In this document: one piece after another, positions 1 to 11,248 of the stretch
Position numbering within the stretch: position 1 is the stretch's first letter
Layout of the letters: each line of letters opens with the position of its first letter
Origin: Hypomyces perniciosus
Lineage: Eukaryota > Ascomycota > Sordariomycetes > Hypocreales > Hypocreaceae
NCBI GenBank assembly: GCA_008477525.1
Contig: SPDT01000004.1
Location: 3,162,001-3,226,000, forward strand
Reading direction: 5' to 3'
Length of the DNA stretch: 64,000 bases
Made by a program: the position numbers and the translations under genes
Notes under the pieces: model-generated
The model's database searches: none
The model's input: only the letters and a program-made list of their open reading frames with translations
Told to the model about the DNA's origin: nothing

Positions 1-1
1 A

Positions 2-2329
2 TATAGCAGTAAAAAAGTAATATTTAGGGTTTAACGCTACGTTTTAGAGTATCTGTAAAACCTAGATAAAACCTTAATAAATATTGAATTATTGGGATAT
101 ATAATTTTGGCAGTGAAATCAGTCTTTTATTAGGAATTTGCCGAGTTAGTAGGGTACTTGTATAGAATAGAAAGGCGTTAACTGGCTATAGGCAAAATTA
201 TTAAAATCAAAGAATAGGAGAACTATAAAACTATTAATAAAGTTTAATCTTTCTTTAGTCTAATTGGCTATTATAGATACTAGATTGAATATTTTATATG
301 GATTACTAAGCCTTTAATAACCTTATTAAAGAAAGACGCCCTTTAAAAGTAGACTAAGGAATAACAGCAAGCTATAAATAAATTTAAAGAGCTTATTATT
401 TCTGCCCTAATACTAGTAATATTAAATATAAATAAGGGATATAGGGAGGTGATCTTTATAGTTAATGCCAATATAGTAGGCTAGGGGGCTGTTTTAATAT
501 AGATTATAAAAAGGAAAAGACAATTAATTTAATATAAAAGTGGATGCTAGCTTTTATTGGAAATAAAGTATAACGCTATAAAGAAAGAATATAAAGCCTT
601 ACTTTAAGCCTTTAAAAGGCTATATATTTATATTTACAGGCTTTTATTTATATTAGAAATAGATATTAAGGTAGTTATAAATTAAATAAACAATAGAATT
701 AATAATATCCTTAATAGGTATATAACTTAATAGATTAGTTATATTTTTCTTTTTAACTTTACTGCTAAGTATATCCCTAAGAAAGAAAATGTTATAGCGG
801 ACGCTTTATCCTATAAATTAATAACTGCTATAAATAAGGCTAAAGTTAAGAAAGAAAGGGACTTAAAAGATTTTATAAATATATATTTAGGTATAATTTC
901 GTTTATACTGTTAAGGGAAGAATATAGTAAAAAGTTTTAATAAATTGCGCAGTACCTTTAGATAATATAAAGACTATTTAATCTTTTAACTATAGATTTC
1001 TGGCGATTTAGGAATAAAGTAAAAAGGTTTATTATAAAAGACAGGAAGTTATAGGCAAGACTAACAAAACACTGCCGCTAACCTGCATTTATCCTTAATA
1101 GCCTAACCCTAAGGAAAACAGCTGTCTAGTAATACTATACTGAAATAGGCTATAAAGGCTAAGAGGTAACTTTCCGGTTCTTAAAGGAAAGATATTAGTG
1201 GCTGTAGATATAGAATAATATATATAAGGCAGTTATATTATGCCCTTAGTATTAAAGCTTTAATCTACACCGCCTTAAAGAGCCAGCTATTATAATAGAA
1301 TTAACTAGGCCTATAAAGAAAGTCTATTTTAATACTTAATATATCCTAAATAACTATAAATATATTTACTTATTTAAAGGAAAATATAACTTTTATAGAT
1401 AAATAGAAGTAAAACTTATATTTATTTTATTATTAGCAGTAATAATACAGTTTATATTTAAATAAATATATTAATTTAATATAATAATTTAAGCTATTAT
1501 AGATAAGGGACTAGAAATGAAAAAGATACTTTTAAAAGTATTAATTAATTTAGGAGTTAAGATTATTTAGATATTAGTATATAACTTTAAAGCTAATACT
1601 GCAGTAAAGGTTAACTATTAAAGTTTAATATTAGTATTAATAAAGATAGCTAGGCTTAATAAAAAGTAGTTCTAGAATTTAGATAAAGCAATTATAGCTA
1701 ATAGATATATAGTAAAAAGCTTAATAGGGTACTCCGCGTTTTATTTATTATTTAGCTAGGAATTGATTTTTCCTTTAAAGGTAAAACTACCTATTTAGCA
1801 GTTAATTAACTAGGATAAAGTCTATATAATAGAAGATTAATTAATAGTATATATCTATATATTTAAAAGAAAAGAGGGAGATATTAAAATAGCCTAGGAA
1901 AAAGTAACTATATTTCGCTAAATATTAACTAAAAGGATAAATGCTAATAATTAATATTTACTGCAGAAAGCAGCTAAACTACTCCTCTTTAGCGACTTTA
2001 TCTTGCTTTATAATGCAAAGTGTTAAAGGGACCTTTTAAAAAATGCGAAACTGAGGATATATTAGCTAAGCCTATTTAAGATTAAGTCTTAAGCGGATAT
2101 AATAAAAGTATATAAACTAAAAACATTAAATAGGGTCCTGTTTAATAAAATTTACCTAGGCGAATATTTAAAGAAGTTTATAAAAGATAAATTTAGCTAG
2201 TAGGTAGTTAAAGATAATAAAAAGACTTTTATAGATTAGGACCTAGAGGCAGATAAAGACTTACTTAAAGATAAAGCAGTTAATAGAGTGATAATTAAGG
2301 TTATTAATAACTAAGAACTTGAAGAGCTT
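2..2329 (+). pseudogene. Pol of element A: RT end, RNase H and integrase (degraded)
   Basis: Read in the frame beginning at base 2, with stops passed over. Bases 30-230 give the end of a Gypsy RT (NLDKTLINIELLGYIILAVK). Bases 250-350 give the RT/RNase H joint (LIGYYRY, then ITKPLITLLKKDA). Bases 400-840 give RNase H, including KENVIADALS at its end. Bases about 1080-1960 give integrase: a zinc-binding region, FRFLKERY, and a degraded catalytic core. The C-terminal tail follows to about 2330. Most stops are TAG or TAA at places where relatives have Trp or Gln, as RIP would produce. The lineage resembles fungal Gypsy elements whose RT carries an F-L-D-D-I-A-type active site (known from B and C), not the chromodomain lineage of H, D and G3. 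Confidence 0.85.
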
Positions 2330-5300
2330 TACAGCGACTCTTTAGCTATTAAAGGAATGTATAGTTAATAAGATTAAATAGTCTGGCCGAGAATTAGGGT
2401 ATATGCTTATAAGTTAAAGGAAAAAGAGATGTTTTGATTAAGATACAGTCCTTTATAACACTTTAAGGTAGCTATTCCTAAAATAAACTAGATAAATTAA
2501 GACGACTACCTTTATATAAAGGATATATAGGGGAGGATAAGCGGCAATATTTTTAAAAAACAGCTGCTAAATACTATTTTTAAAGGGGAGGAGACAGCCG
2601 CTAACTAAAATCTACTGCCCTGCCTATAAAAATATAACCTAGGTATACTATAAAAAAGAGAACTATAAGATTAAATGATTTATTAACTACGTTTTTTTAT
2701 TAACTGTTTATTTTTTAGTAATAGAAGTTAAAATAAACTTTTAAACCTGCCGAATTGCCTAACTGTTTGCCTTTTCGTTTCTTTTAAAATAAAGAAAGTC
2801 TTTTATAAAATAAAGGGCTATTAAGGGATTAAAATAGTTAAAGACTATTGGCCTGATAGAAGTAGGTGTTTAATCCTTTTTAAGGAAAGTGGTAGCTATA
2901 CCTTGGTTACTTTATTAAGGCTGGTAATTAAAAAGATGTCGCTAAGTACAAGAAGAGGCCTTAGACTAAAGGCAATTTGAATAGTCCTTTTATTGGAAAC
3001 CTAGGATAAAGATACAGTTATAAAAAGGGAATAAAATGTATTCTTTGGCAGTTATAATAGTAATAGACTAAATCTAAAAGCACCTTTAGCAAAACTAAAG
3101 ATTACACTATTTATAAAATAATATAAATAAGGCTTTAATATACTTTATCTATTTAAAAAGAGTATAAAAGAATTATTTATAAATGTATAAAATTTTTACT
3201 GGGATATAGATAGGCTTAAGAAGCTTTCCTTTAATAGTGTATATAATGTTTTAAAGATATAACTAAAAGCCTTTAAAAGTATAGCGCTAAAAATATTCTT
3301 TAAAGGTATAACCTTTTATAAACGATAAAAGTAATAAAGATAATGTAAATAAAAGGGAGAAAGTAATTTTTAAATAGATTAGTAAGTTTAATTAATTAAT
3401 ATTAATACTATTTATAATTTAAATAGCGAAATACTTTTAGATTTAAATAGAGTTAGAATAAGGATATTGATTAAATAATATTTATTTATTAAAGCTTTAT
3501 TTAAGGTAAACAGCTAAGTAAAGAGATAAAGCTAGGTTTAACTTTTCTAGGATAAAGAAATCTCGCTAAAGGTTTTCTCGCCTATAATAGGTATGTTAAT
3601 AAAGTCAGCTATATTAAATAACTAATAGTGGGCTTTTCTAGCGGGATCCTTTATAATTAAATAATAGTTAAAGAAGGATTAAAAGGAAGAGAAAAAAGAG
3701 AGAGAAAAAAAAAAAAAAATTAAGTAAATTATAGAGGCTACTTTAAAGGAATAGTAATTTATATATAATAAAGAAACTACCCTATACACTAAACTATATA
3801 CCTGCACCTATAAAAAGATAAAAATAATATTATACTCTGCCTCTCTATCTTTTTTTTATTTACTTAAATATAATCCCGTTTTACTATAATTAAAATATTG
3901 CCTTTACTTTAAATTTTACTTTAAAACTATTTAATTATACTTTTCTTCTTTCTCTACTATAATATTTTATTTAAAGAAAGACCTTTACCCTTTTACTTTA
4001 TTTTTCTAGCCTATAAAAGAGAAACTGAAAACTTTACTCCTTTATTATATCAGTTAAATATCCCTAGGCTGCGCTAGGAACTTCTTTAAACTAAATAAAT
4101 AAAACTTTACTATTAATCCTATTATAAATTAATATAACTATTAACTATTATAGATCTACCTTTAACTTAACTGGTATACTATTAGCTACCTATAACTACT
4201 AGTTAAAACAATAATTACTTTAAGTTATATTTACTATAAGAATTTTATATTAATACCTGACTTTAAGGTAAATAAATAGTGCTTTTATATTAAAGATATT
4301 TATAACTTCTTATATAACCTTTCCTGTAAAAGATAGGCGTTAAACTTTACTTTAAAGGCAATGCTTTATATAATAGTAAAAGGATTGGCGACTATTAAAG
4401 TGGCCTGAGTTAAGATAATAGTATTTATAGATGCTTTTAAAGGTGCCTTTACTTTTAATTAAATAGTATTTTAAGTTTTCAGTATTCCCAATAAACTATA
4501 AAACTTCCAGTATTTTATTAAAGGATAATAAATTTTTATAGGGTTAATTTATTTCTTTAAGTATTAATATATTTATATTTTTAATAAACGCGGGTACCTT
4601 TACTATTTTGACTTTTATGGATATAACCGCGAGCGCTAAGCGCAGCAGTTCCTCGATTTATAGGCCTATATAGTTAAAAAAGCCGGATTTCCTTATTTAT
4701 TTAGCTTTTGCATAGTCCTATATATAGAATAACCTGGAGCTAATAAATATAGCTATTTAAGCCTATTCTAGATCTAGTAAATGCTTTATGGATTTATTAG
4801 CGTTAAATTAAATTGACTGGCAGGACTTTTAAGCGGGATCTTTATCTTTTTTAGCCTTAGAAAGTATAAAATAACTAATTTAAAGGGATTTGAACTTTTA
4901 CTTTAAGATTAATGCTGGTACCTATACTTTAAGTACTTGGCTAAAAGCTGTATAGATATTATTTAGGTTTTGCATTAATTTTTAATAGTAAATAAACTTA
5001 TTATTATAAATTCTAGGATAAATATTAAAAATATTTTACTTTTTTTAATTAGGTATTATTTAATTAAGTTAAATTAAAGCTAATAGGCTTTTTCTAGAAT
5101 AATTTATAGGAGGAATATAATAAAAATTAGTGGTTAGTGTTTAGCTGACCTAGGAGTACTAGTAAATAACTTTATAAAAGAGAATAGGTTAATCTATTAT
5201 AATAATAGTCTTTTTCAATAATTAATTACTTTTCTACCTTTAAATATCTAAAGAAGATTTTAATAATAGCAGCTAATACCTAGAATACAACTTCCTATAT

Positions 5301-6050
5301 TAATAATACCTGCACCTTTAGCTATATAGCTAAACCAGTTACAGTAAAGGAAAAGAAAAGTATTCTCCTTTACTTTATAAATAGTATTAATAGTAAAGAA
5401 ATAAAATAATACTACTAGCCTAGTAATATAAGCAGTATTTTTTATAAAAATAGTAGTAAAACTAGCAATTAAAAGTAAGTTAATGTATTTCTTAATAATG
5501 CTATAACCTATAAAACCCCCGCTAACTATACTAGCTATCGCTAATAATGTTAAAACTTTAAATACAGAGTTAGTTTCTTTTGAAGAAAGTAATAGCTTTT
5601 TTAATGCATTAAAAGATAACTAAAACTTAAAGGATAGAAGAGTTTTAGGAGTTACTATTAAACTTAACTAGTAAGTAATTAAAGATAATAAAAAGGCTTT
5701 TTTAAAACTAGGCGAAAGAGGGTAAGCTATAATAGTAGCCTTTACAGTAGTAATAGGGAAAACTGCACTTTAATATTTTTAAGTCTAGTGAATTATAGCC
5801 TTAAATATATACTATAGCTTAACTTTACTTAAGCTAATAAATAAATTGGCTTAAAATAATATCTAAGAATAAGTTTATATATTTATATAAATAATAAAAC
5901 AATTAATATAAAATAAGCGGATAGTAACTTAAAATACTTAGCGATAAAGAGATTAATAAAAGGGGATTATTTAATTATAATAATTCTAATAGGGAAGGAA
6001 TAATTTAATATAGATTAAATAAAGAGGAATTAGTAATATAAATAATAGTA
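2330..6050 (+). pseudogene. Long C-terminal extension or third ORF of element A, unknown function
   Basis: About 3.7 kb downstream of integrase still reads as protein in the same frame as pol. I checked phase at bases 134, 1172, 2384, 2744, 2849, 4259, 5147 and 5549; all are equal to 2 modulo 3. Nearly all interruptions are TAG/TAA of RIP type. Readable pieces include DYWPDRSRCLILFKESGSY (about 2843), a Lys/Glu-rich linker with an A-run (about 3680-3720), a short Cys/aromatic segment (about 3890-3935), CFYIKDIYNFL (about 4274) and KAGFPYLFSFCIVLYI (about 4680). No protease, RT, integrase, chromodomain or envelope-like feature is recognisable. It could be one giant Pol polyprotein tail or a separate ORF in the same frame. 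The end is uncertain (about 5990-6060). The same region, equally placed and oriented, occurs in B and C. Confidence 0.6.
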
Positions 6051-6074
6051 GTTCTGCTTTTAATTTTCTTTCCC

Positions 6075-6098
6075 TTTTTTTTTTTTTTTTTTTTTTTT
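6075..6098. repeat. T-run (24 bases) near the 3' end of element A
   Basis: An uninterrupted run of 24 T lies between the end of the extension frame and the polypurine tract. The equivalent tract is about 12 A (11807-11818) in B and about 28 A (26829-26856) in C, so this homopolymer is part of the family and varies in length. Confidence 0.9.
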
Positions 6099-6224
6099 AA
6101 TAATACTTTTTCCGCTATTTTCTTATATTATTTACATTTTCCTTAAATGTTATTATACTAGTATTAAGGGAATTAATAGGAAAAGCGTTTTATTGAGATT
6201 TATTACTTTTATTCGCAAATACTT

Positions 6225-6642
6225 ATAGGGAGGGTTTTATTAAAGGTAGCTGATATACTTAACGCATTAGCATTTTTTCTTATTAGCTTATTTAAGAAAG
6301 GTTAGCTGCTTATTTAAGCAGCTACTGGATTAAGAAAGTATAGGAGTATAAAGATATATAAATAGATTTAGTTTACTAAATAATAACCTTTTCCCCCCTT
6401 TAATATATAACTTTACTTATAAAAATATAGTTGCTAAAGTATATAAAGGTAACTGTTAGTTGCTTTTAGCTGCTGGCATTATGATTAAATAATCTGTAGT
6501 ATCTTTTTAGCCCCTATATTATTTAATCGCTGCATTATGGTTCTGTTAGGAGCGCGGTTCCTGCGCTTGATATTAGTTGTTGTGTGTGGGTGTGTGTATA
6601 TATTGTGTATGTGTTTTGGAGTGCCAATTCCCCCTCGACAAA
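6225..6642 (+). repeat. Polypurine tract and 3' LTR of element A
   Basis: The purine tract TATAGGGAGGG (6224-6234) directly abuts the LTR (about 6235-6642, 408 bp). The LTR begins TTTTATTAAAGG and ends CCCTCGACAAA. Near its 3' end it holds a TG-rich stretch (about 6580-6620) and a GC-rich hairpin at 6550-6568 (GAGCGCGG, TTC, CTGCGCTT). Four other LTRs of this family are in the window: 11249-11655, 22966-23369, 26277-26682 and 45729-46135. The G-run survives because GG steps are not RIP targets. Confidence 0.9.
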
Positions 6643-6689
6643 CTATTTTACCTTTACAGGAATAAATAGCTGCATTAATAAAAAAGCTA

Positions 6690-7720
6690 GACTTTATAGC
6701 ACCAGTAACTTAAAGGCTAAATAGCCAGGAAAACAAAATATTATTCCTTCCGTAACTTAAGTAAAAACTTATATAAGCTATAACTATAAAGCCTATATTA
6801 ACCTTTATAATAGAGTTTATATAAGCTTTTAAAGTTAAAAGGAAGCTATTTTTTAATTTATTTAAATTCTTAAGAAAGTAAAAGGAGTATACTATATAAG
6901 TATAAAATATATATAAAAAGCTTAAACTTAATAACAAGTTCTATAATAGTAATAGAGAATAATAGTACTTTATTAACTTTTACTTAAACGCTATATTTAA
7001 ATAGGTAATTGCTACCTTTTATATATTAAAAGGAACTAATAAAAACTATAACCTAGCAGAATTTATATAATACCTAGACTATATTTATAAAGATTAAAGA
7101 CTTTAAAACTAAACTGTATAAAAACTGCGCACTTTTAAATAAAGAGATAAGACTTTACTTTTATTTTTACTTTTTTACTTTAAATAAAAGCTTTTTAAAG
7201 TAGGCAGTAATAACTAGGCTAATTAAGTTAAAATTATTTTCTTTAAAAAAGTATTATCTTTAAAGCTATAATTCCGCTTAATAATAATAGACCTACTATT
7301 TACCTATAGTAAATAGTTTATTAAAGTCTAAGATATTGCTAACTGTATTAAATAATTAAATTTAGACTAATAGAATACAAGAGCTGCTTTAATAAACTAT
7401 TCCTGGCAGAAAAAATATAATAAGCCTTAACTATATTGCACTTTAAAGGACTATATATAAGCAGTTAATAAGGAGGGCAATACCTAAATAAAGGGTATAA
7501 ACTATATAAAGAACTAGCGCTAATATAACTTTTTAGTAAATAAGGTAAATACTGTTAGGGAGACTATATATTATTATTGTAGGAAGGAGGGATATATTGC
7601 CTAGTTTTACAAAAAAGGCTATAGAGCCTAAGCGCATTAAATCTAGATTACTAACTGTAAGTCTAATAATAATAACTAATATATAAACAGTAAAGAAAAT
7701 AATAACTTTAGCAATAAATT
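6690..7720 (+). pseudogene. Gag of H1 with a degraded zinc knuckle
   Basis: Gag-like reading region upstream of the protease in a Gypsy element. Near its end, around 7566-7612, the frame reads C-R-K-E-G-Y-I-A-stop-F-Y. This fits a retroviral-type zinc knuckle (C-X2-C-X4-H-X4-C) in which TGC/TGT has become TAC/TAT and CAT has become TAT. The second Cys codon survives here at 7578-7580; H2 keeps a different Cys (58157-58159), so the two copies decayed independently. The N-terminal start cannot be fixed. Confidence 0.65.
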
Positions 7721-7739
7721 AAAAGATTAACTTTAATAT

Positions 7740-10700
7740 AAAATTAGGTATTAAAGCCTATAAAGGAAGAATTAAAGGGATAAAAGGAGTTTAAAAAGCA
7801 AATAACTAGTAAATTAATAATATTATAAGCTAAAATAGGGAATATATTTATTATAATACTATTTAATACTAGCTATAACCTTTATATTATTATAAACTCC
7901 TTTTTTACTTAGAAATTATACCTCCTGCAGATTAAGATTACTAAAAGGAAAATTAAAATATTTACTGAAATCTTTAAAAAAGTAAAAACTAGCTATATTG
8001 CTATTATTTACCTAAATCTATACAGCGATATTAAACGTTAATATATTTATATAGTGGATAAACTAGACTATAATTTAATCTTTAATAAACTTTAGGCTAA
8101 GGCTAATTAAGTAATATATAATGCAGTTAAAAAGGAAGTTAGCTATAGAAAAGCTGGCTTATAGTTATAATTGTTAAAATAACAAGGTTATACTGAACCT
8201 TATTTATATATAGCTTCTAGGAAGCTGTATATAATGCAGTAATAAGGAAACGACTAAGAGTTTAGTTGGGTTAATAATGGATAAACAATTGAATTGTAAC
8301 TGATCTAATAGCTAGAAGCTATAGAATATCTAGTTTATATGCGGCTAGTGTAGAAGTGATTGTATAAATAATAGCTTTGTCTTTTACAATAGTCCTCCGA
8401 CTAGATAATAGGAATGTGGCGGCAGAATTGGGTTTATGGCCCTATTCCTATTTTCCGTAAAATTCATTTATATAGGAAATCGTCCAAATCGACTTACGAC
8501 CATATAAACAGGAAACTATTTTAGTCAGGTTTTTCACAATAGCCATTGTGGCCATTGTATTGAGTCTAGGGTAGGCGGGGTAGCTGGTCCTAGCTTAATT
8601 GTTATCGTTAAAGATAACGGAAATTTCCTGACTTACACCAAAGTTCCTCCAGGGACTTAGTCCTAGCGTCGGGCCTAATTCCGGGTCTAGCCGGAATAGG
8701 AAGGTTACCTAATTACATAGAGATCCTTGCTTTTTAGCCCTCCTTTTTAACAATAATTTATAGATAAAGAGGAGTTTAAGAATATTAAGGCTATATAAAA
8801 AGCCTGGCTTATATTAGCTTTAATATTGCAAGTAGAATACTGCTGTATTAAAAGGAATAGTAAAAAGGAAGTATATTTCCTTTAAGCTATTAGTTTATTT
8901 AATATTAAAAAAGCACTTTAACTTAAAAACCCTATAAATCCCTGGGAATATATTCCCTTTAAACTATATAAAGAGTTCTATTTACTATTCTCTATAAAAA
9001 AAGTTACTAAATTTCCACTATACTGCTTTAAAGTTAATTTATAGATTCCCTTAAAAGCTAATAATTACAGTAAAGAATTAGAACTCTATTAAGGCCCCTT
9101 TTACAGTATATTATATAAAGAACTATTAGTATTATAGAAAACCCTTTTTAACTTATTTAATAAGGGATTTATTTAAGTTAGTAGTTTAGCTGCCGCAGCC
9201 TTTATCCTTTTTAGCTAGAAAGCTAAAAGAGGAATTCACTTTTGCATAAATTACTGCGCTTTAAATGCAATAATGCAGTAAGATTACTACCCCTTCCCCT
9301 TTTTTTTAAAACCCTTAACAGTTTAATAAAAGTAAAGTAGTTTATAAAACTAGATATAGTAGCTGTATTCTATAAAATTAAAGTCGCGAAAAGAGAAGAA
9401 TATAAGACTGTATTCTATATACGCTATAGCTTATATAAATAATAGGTAGTTTTATTTAGATTTACTAGTGTATTAATAGTATTTTAACAGTATATTAACT
9501 AAATACTATACCCTTTTTTAAATAACTTTGCGTTTATATACTTTAATAATATTTTAATCTATACTAATAGGTTATAAAAAGACTATATAAAGAAAGTCTA
9601 GTAAATTTTACGCGCCTTTACTAATACTAGGCTATATTTAGATCTTAAAAATGCGCGTTTATATAAAAAAAGATTAAATACTTTAGGTTTATTATATATA
9701 CTGGTAAAGGAATTACCTATAACCTTAAAAAGCAGTAAACTATTAGTAAATAGCAGGCGCCTATAACAGTAATAGGAGTTTAAAGCTTCTTTAACTTTAT
9801 TAATTACTACTAGATATTTAGCTTTAAGTTCTTTTAAATAGCCTACCTACTTATAAAGCTAATTAAAAAAAAACCCCTTTCTAATAGAAAAGTATAGAAC
9901 AAACAGCCTTCCAGGAGCTTAAACGCCTCTTTATTAAAGCCTTTATACTATAAGCTTAAAATCCTATAAAATATACTTTTATTAAAGCAGACTATTTAAA
10001 ATATACTTTAAAAGGAGTCCTTTTATAAAAGAATAAAAAAGGAAAACGCTATCTTATAGTTTACTATTTATAAAAGCTAAGCCCCACTTAATATAATTAT
10101 TTTATTTATAATAAAAAAATACTAATAGTAATTTACTATTAAGAAAAGTAAAGAGTAGAGCTATATAGCTATAACCCCTTTATAGTTATTTTAAATTATA
10201 AAAATTTATAGTTTTTTTATAATATATAGGAAACTTTTTAAATTATAGATATATTAAGTAAAGTTCTTATTTTAGTTTAATTTTATAATTTAATATAGGC
10301 TAGGACGTAAGGCAGCCGCTCTTAATATATTAAGCTATAGGGAATAAAACCTCCCATTTAATAAAGGTAATAAATGTAAATTAAACTGCTATATATAATT
10401 TATTTTAATTGCATTAGCAATATAGTAATTTAAAGACAGTAATATTAATCTCCCTTTAATATATATATTTAATAGAAATAAAAAACTATAAAACCTATAA
10501 AACTTAATAATTTAAAAGGACTTAGTATATTAATAGGTATATACTATAATTAAAAAAGAAAAGTGCTCCCTCCCTATAGACCTTTAACTTAAAGTATAGA
10601 TATTAAAATATATAATTAAAAAGGAATAAAGACTGATATTTTAAGACTATATCTAAGTATTAACTATAACCGAAAAAAAAAGTAAAATACTATATACTTA

Positions 10701-11248
10701 TATTATATAAGCAGAATATAATACTGCAGTCTTAGGCTACCTAGGTTATAACAGAACCTTAACTATTATTTCCTGCAAATTCTTTTAGCTAGGAATTAGC
10801 AGTATAGTCTAATAATTCCTCTATAACTACAGTATATATAAAAGAAGAAGAGTATAGAAAAGCTATAAATAAAGACTCTTTAAACTATTACTTATTCCCT
10901 AATATATCCGCAGTAACTTAACTATAAACTTTATAGTTAACTTACTACCTATAAAATTAATATAAGTATAATACCTTTAAATTATTATTAACTAGCTTAT
11001 TAAAAATATTACCTTTAAAGTAATAGAGAGTATAAAGGCAGAAATATATATAAAAAGGTTCTTTTAATATTACTATTAATTCTATAAAATACTTTAATTT
11101 ATAGTTAACGATTAAAGATTTAATTAAATTAGCTGCTTTTAGAGAGCTTTCTGTAAACTAGTAGGAACCTAGTAACACTTAAGTATAGTATATTACCTAT
11201 AAACTAATAGCAGACTAAAGAAAAATAACTAAAAAGATTTAAATATAC
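7740..11248 (+). pseudogene. Pol of H1: protease, RT, RNase H, start of integrase
   Basis: Protease remnant: F-N-T-S-Y-N-L-Y-I-I near 7860, where an Asp-Thr active site has become Asn-Thr, and a Leu-Ile-Phe-containing C-terminal motif near 8080. The solo LTR at 8172-8752 interrupts the protease/RT linker. RT runs from about 9220 to 9800, with the active site read as Y-F-N-N-I-L-I-Y near 9538-9561 in place of the expected aspartate pair. RNase H follows (about 9950-10330), then the N-terminal zinc region and core of integrase (about 10700-11248). Integrase is cut by B and continues at 23370. Confidence 0.82.
8172..8752 (-). repeat. Solo Copia LTR (581 bp) with 5-bp target duplication
   Basis: Begins TGTTAAAATAACAAGG and ends CTCCTTTTTAACA, so the ends are TG...CA. 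It is flanked by ATAAT at 8167-8171 and 8753-8757; the unbroken H2 copy (near 58750) has one copy of this target. It matches the two LTRs of the Copia element (24711-25291 and 50599-51179) along its whole length, and all three measure 581 bp. No internal Copia sequence adjoins it, so the two LTRs of the parent recombined and left this one. In the Copia sense it is on the - strand. Confidence 0.93.

Larger units (their letters stand above)
1..6642 (+). mobile_element. Ty3/Gypsy element A, 3' half with 3' LTR (RIP-degraded)
   Basis: The right-hand half of a large Gypsy element, cut by the window edge inside its reverse transcriptase. Order on the + strand: end of RT, RNase H, integrase, a long C-terminal extension, a T-run, a polypurine tract and a 3' LTR. 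The same order is found inverted in B and C, which supply the missing 5' half. The right joint lies at CGACAAA followed by CTATTTTAC; the unbroken H2 copy reads CTGTTTTAC there, so A sits inside the gag of H1. The duplicated target would be CTGT (now CTAT); its left copy lies outside the window. Family assignment is secure; the element is dead. Confidence 0.88.
6643..11248 (+). mobile_element. Chromodomain Ty3/Gypsy element H1, left part (gag and most of pol)
   Basis: Collinear with H2 (57216 onward), allowing for the solo Copia LTR at 8172-8752. It begins abruptly at the right edge of element A, so its 5' LTR lies left of the window. It stops at 11248, where B is inserted, and resumes at 23370. 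Removing the inserts gives about 5.07 kb, against 5.08 kb for the matching part of H2. It holds gag (to about 7720), protease, RT, RNase H and the first part of integrase. Confidence 0.9.

Noticed and set aside
3890..3960. Cys-containing segment of the A extension as a known fungal zinc-finger domain
   Set aside because: Only a few Cys/Tyr positions survive and spacing cannot be fixed from one degraded copy; naming a domain would be a guess.
6580..6620. TG/CA repeat as an independent microsatellite
   Set aside because: It occurs at the same place in all five LTRs of the family, so it is part of the LTR.
6710..6937. Open frame on the - strand (75 codons)
   Set aside because: Antisense to the gag of H1; hydrophobic Leu/Phe/Ile/Tyr composition is what AT-rich shadow frames give.
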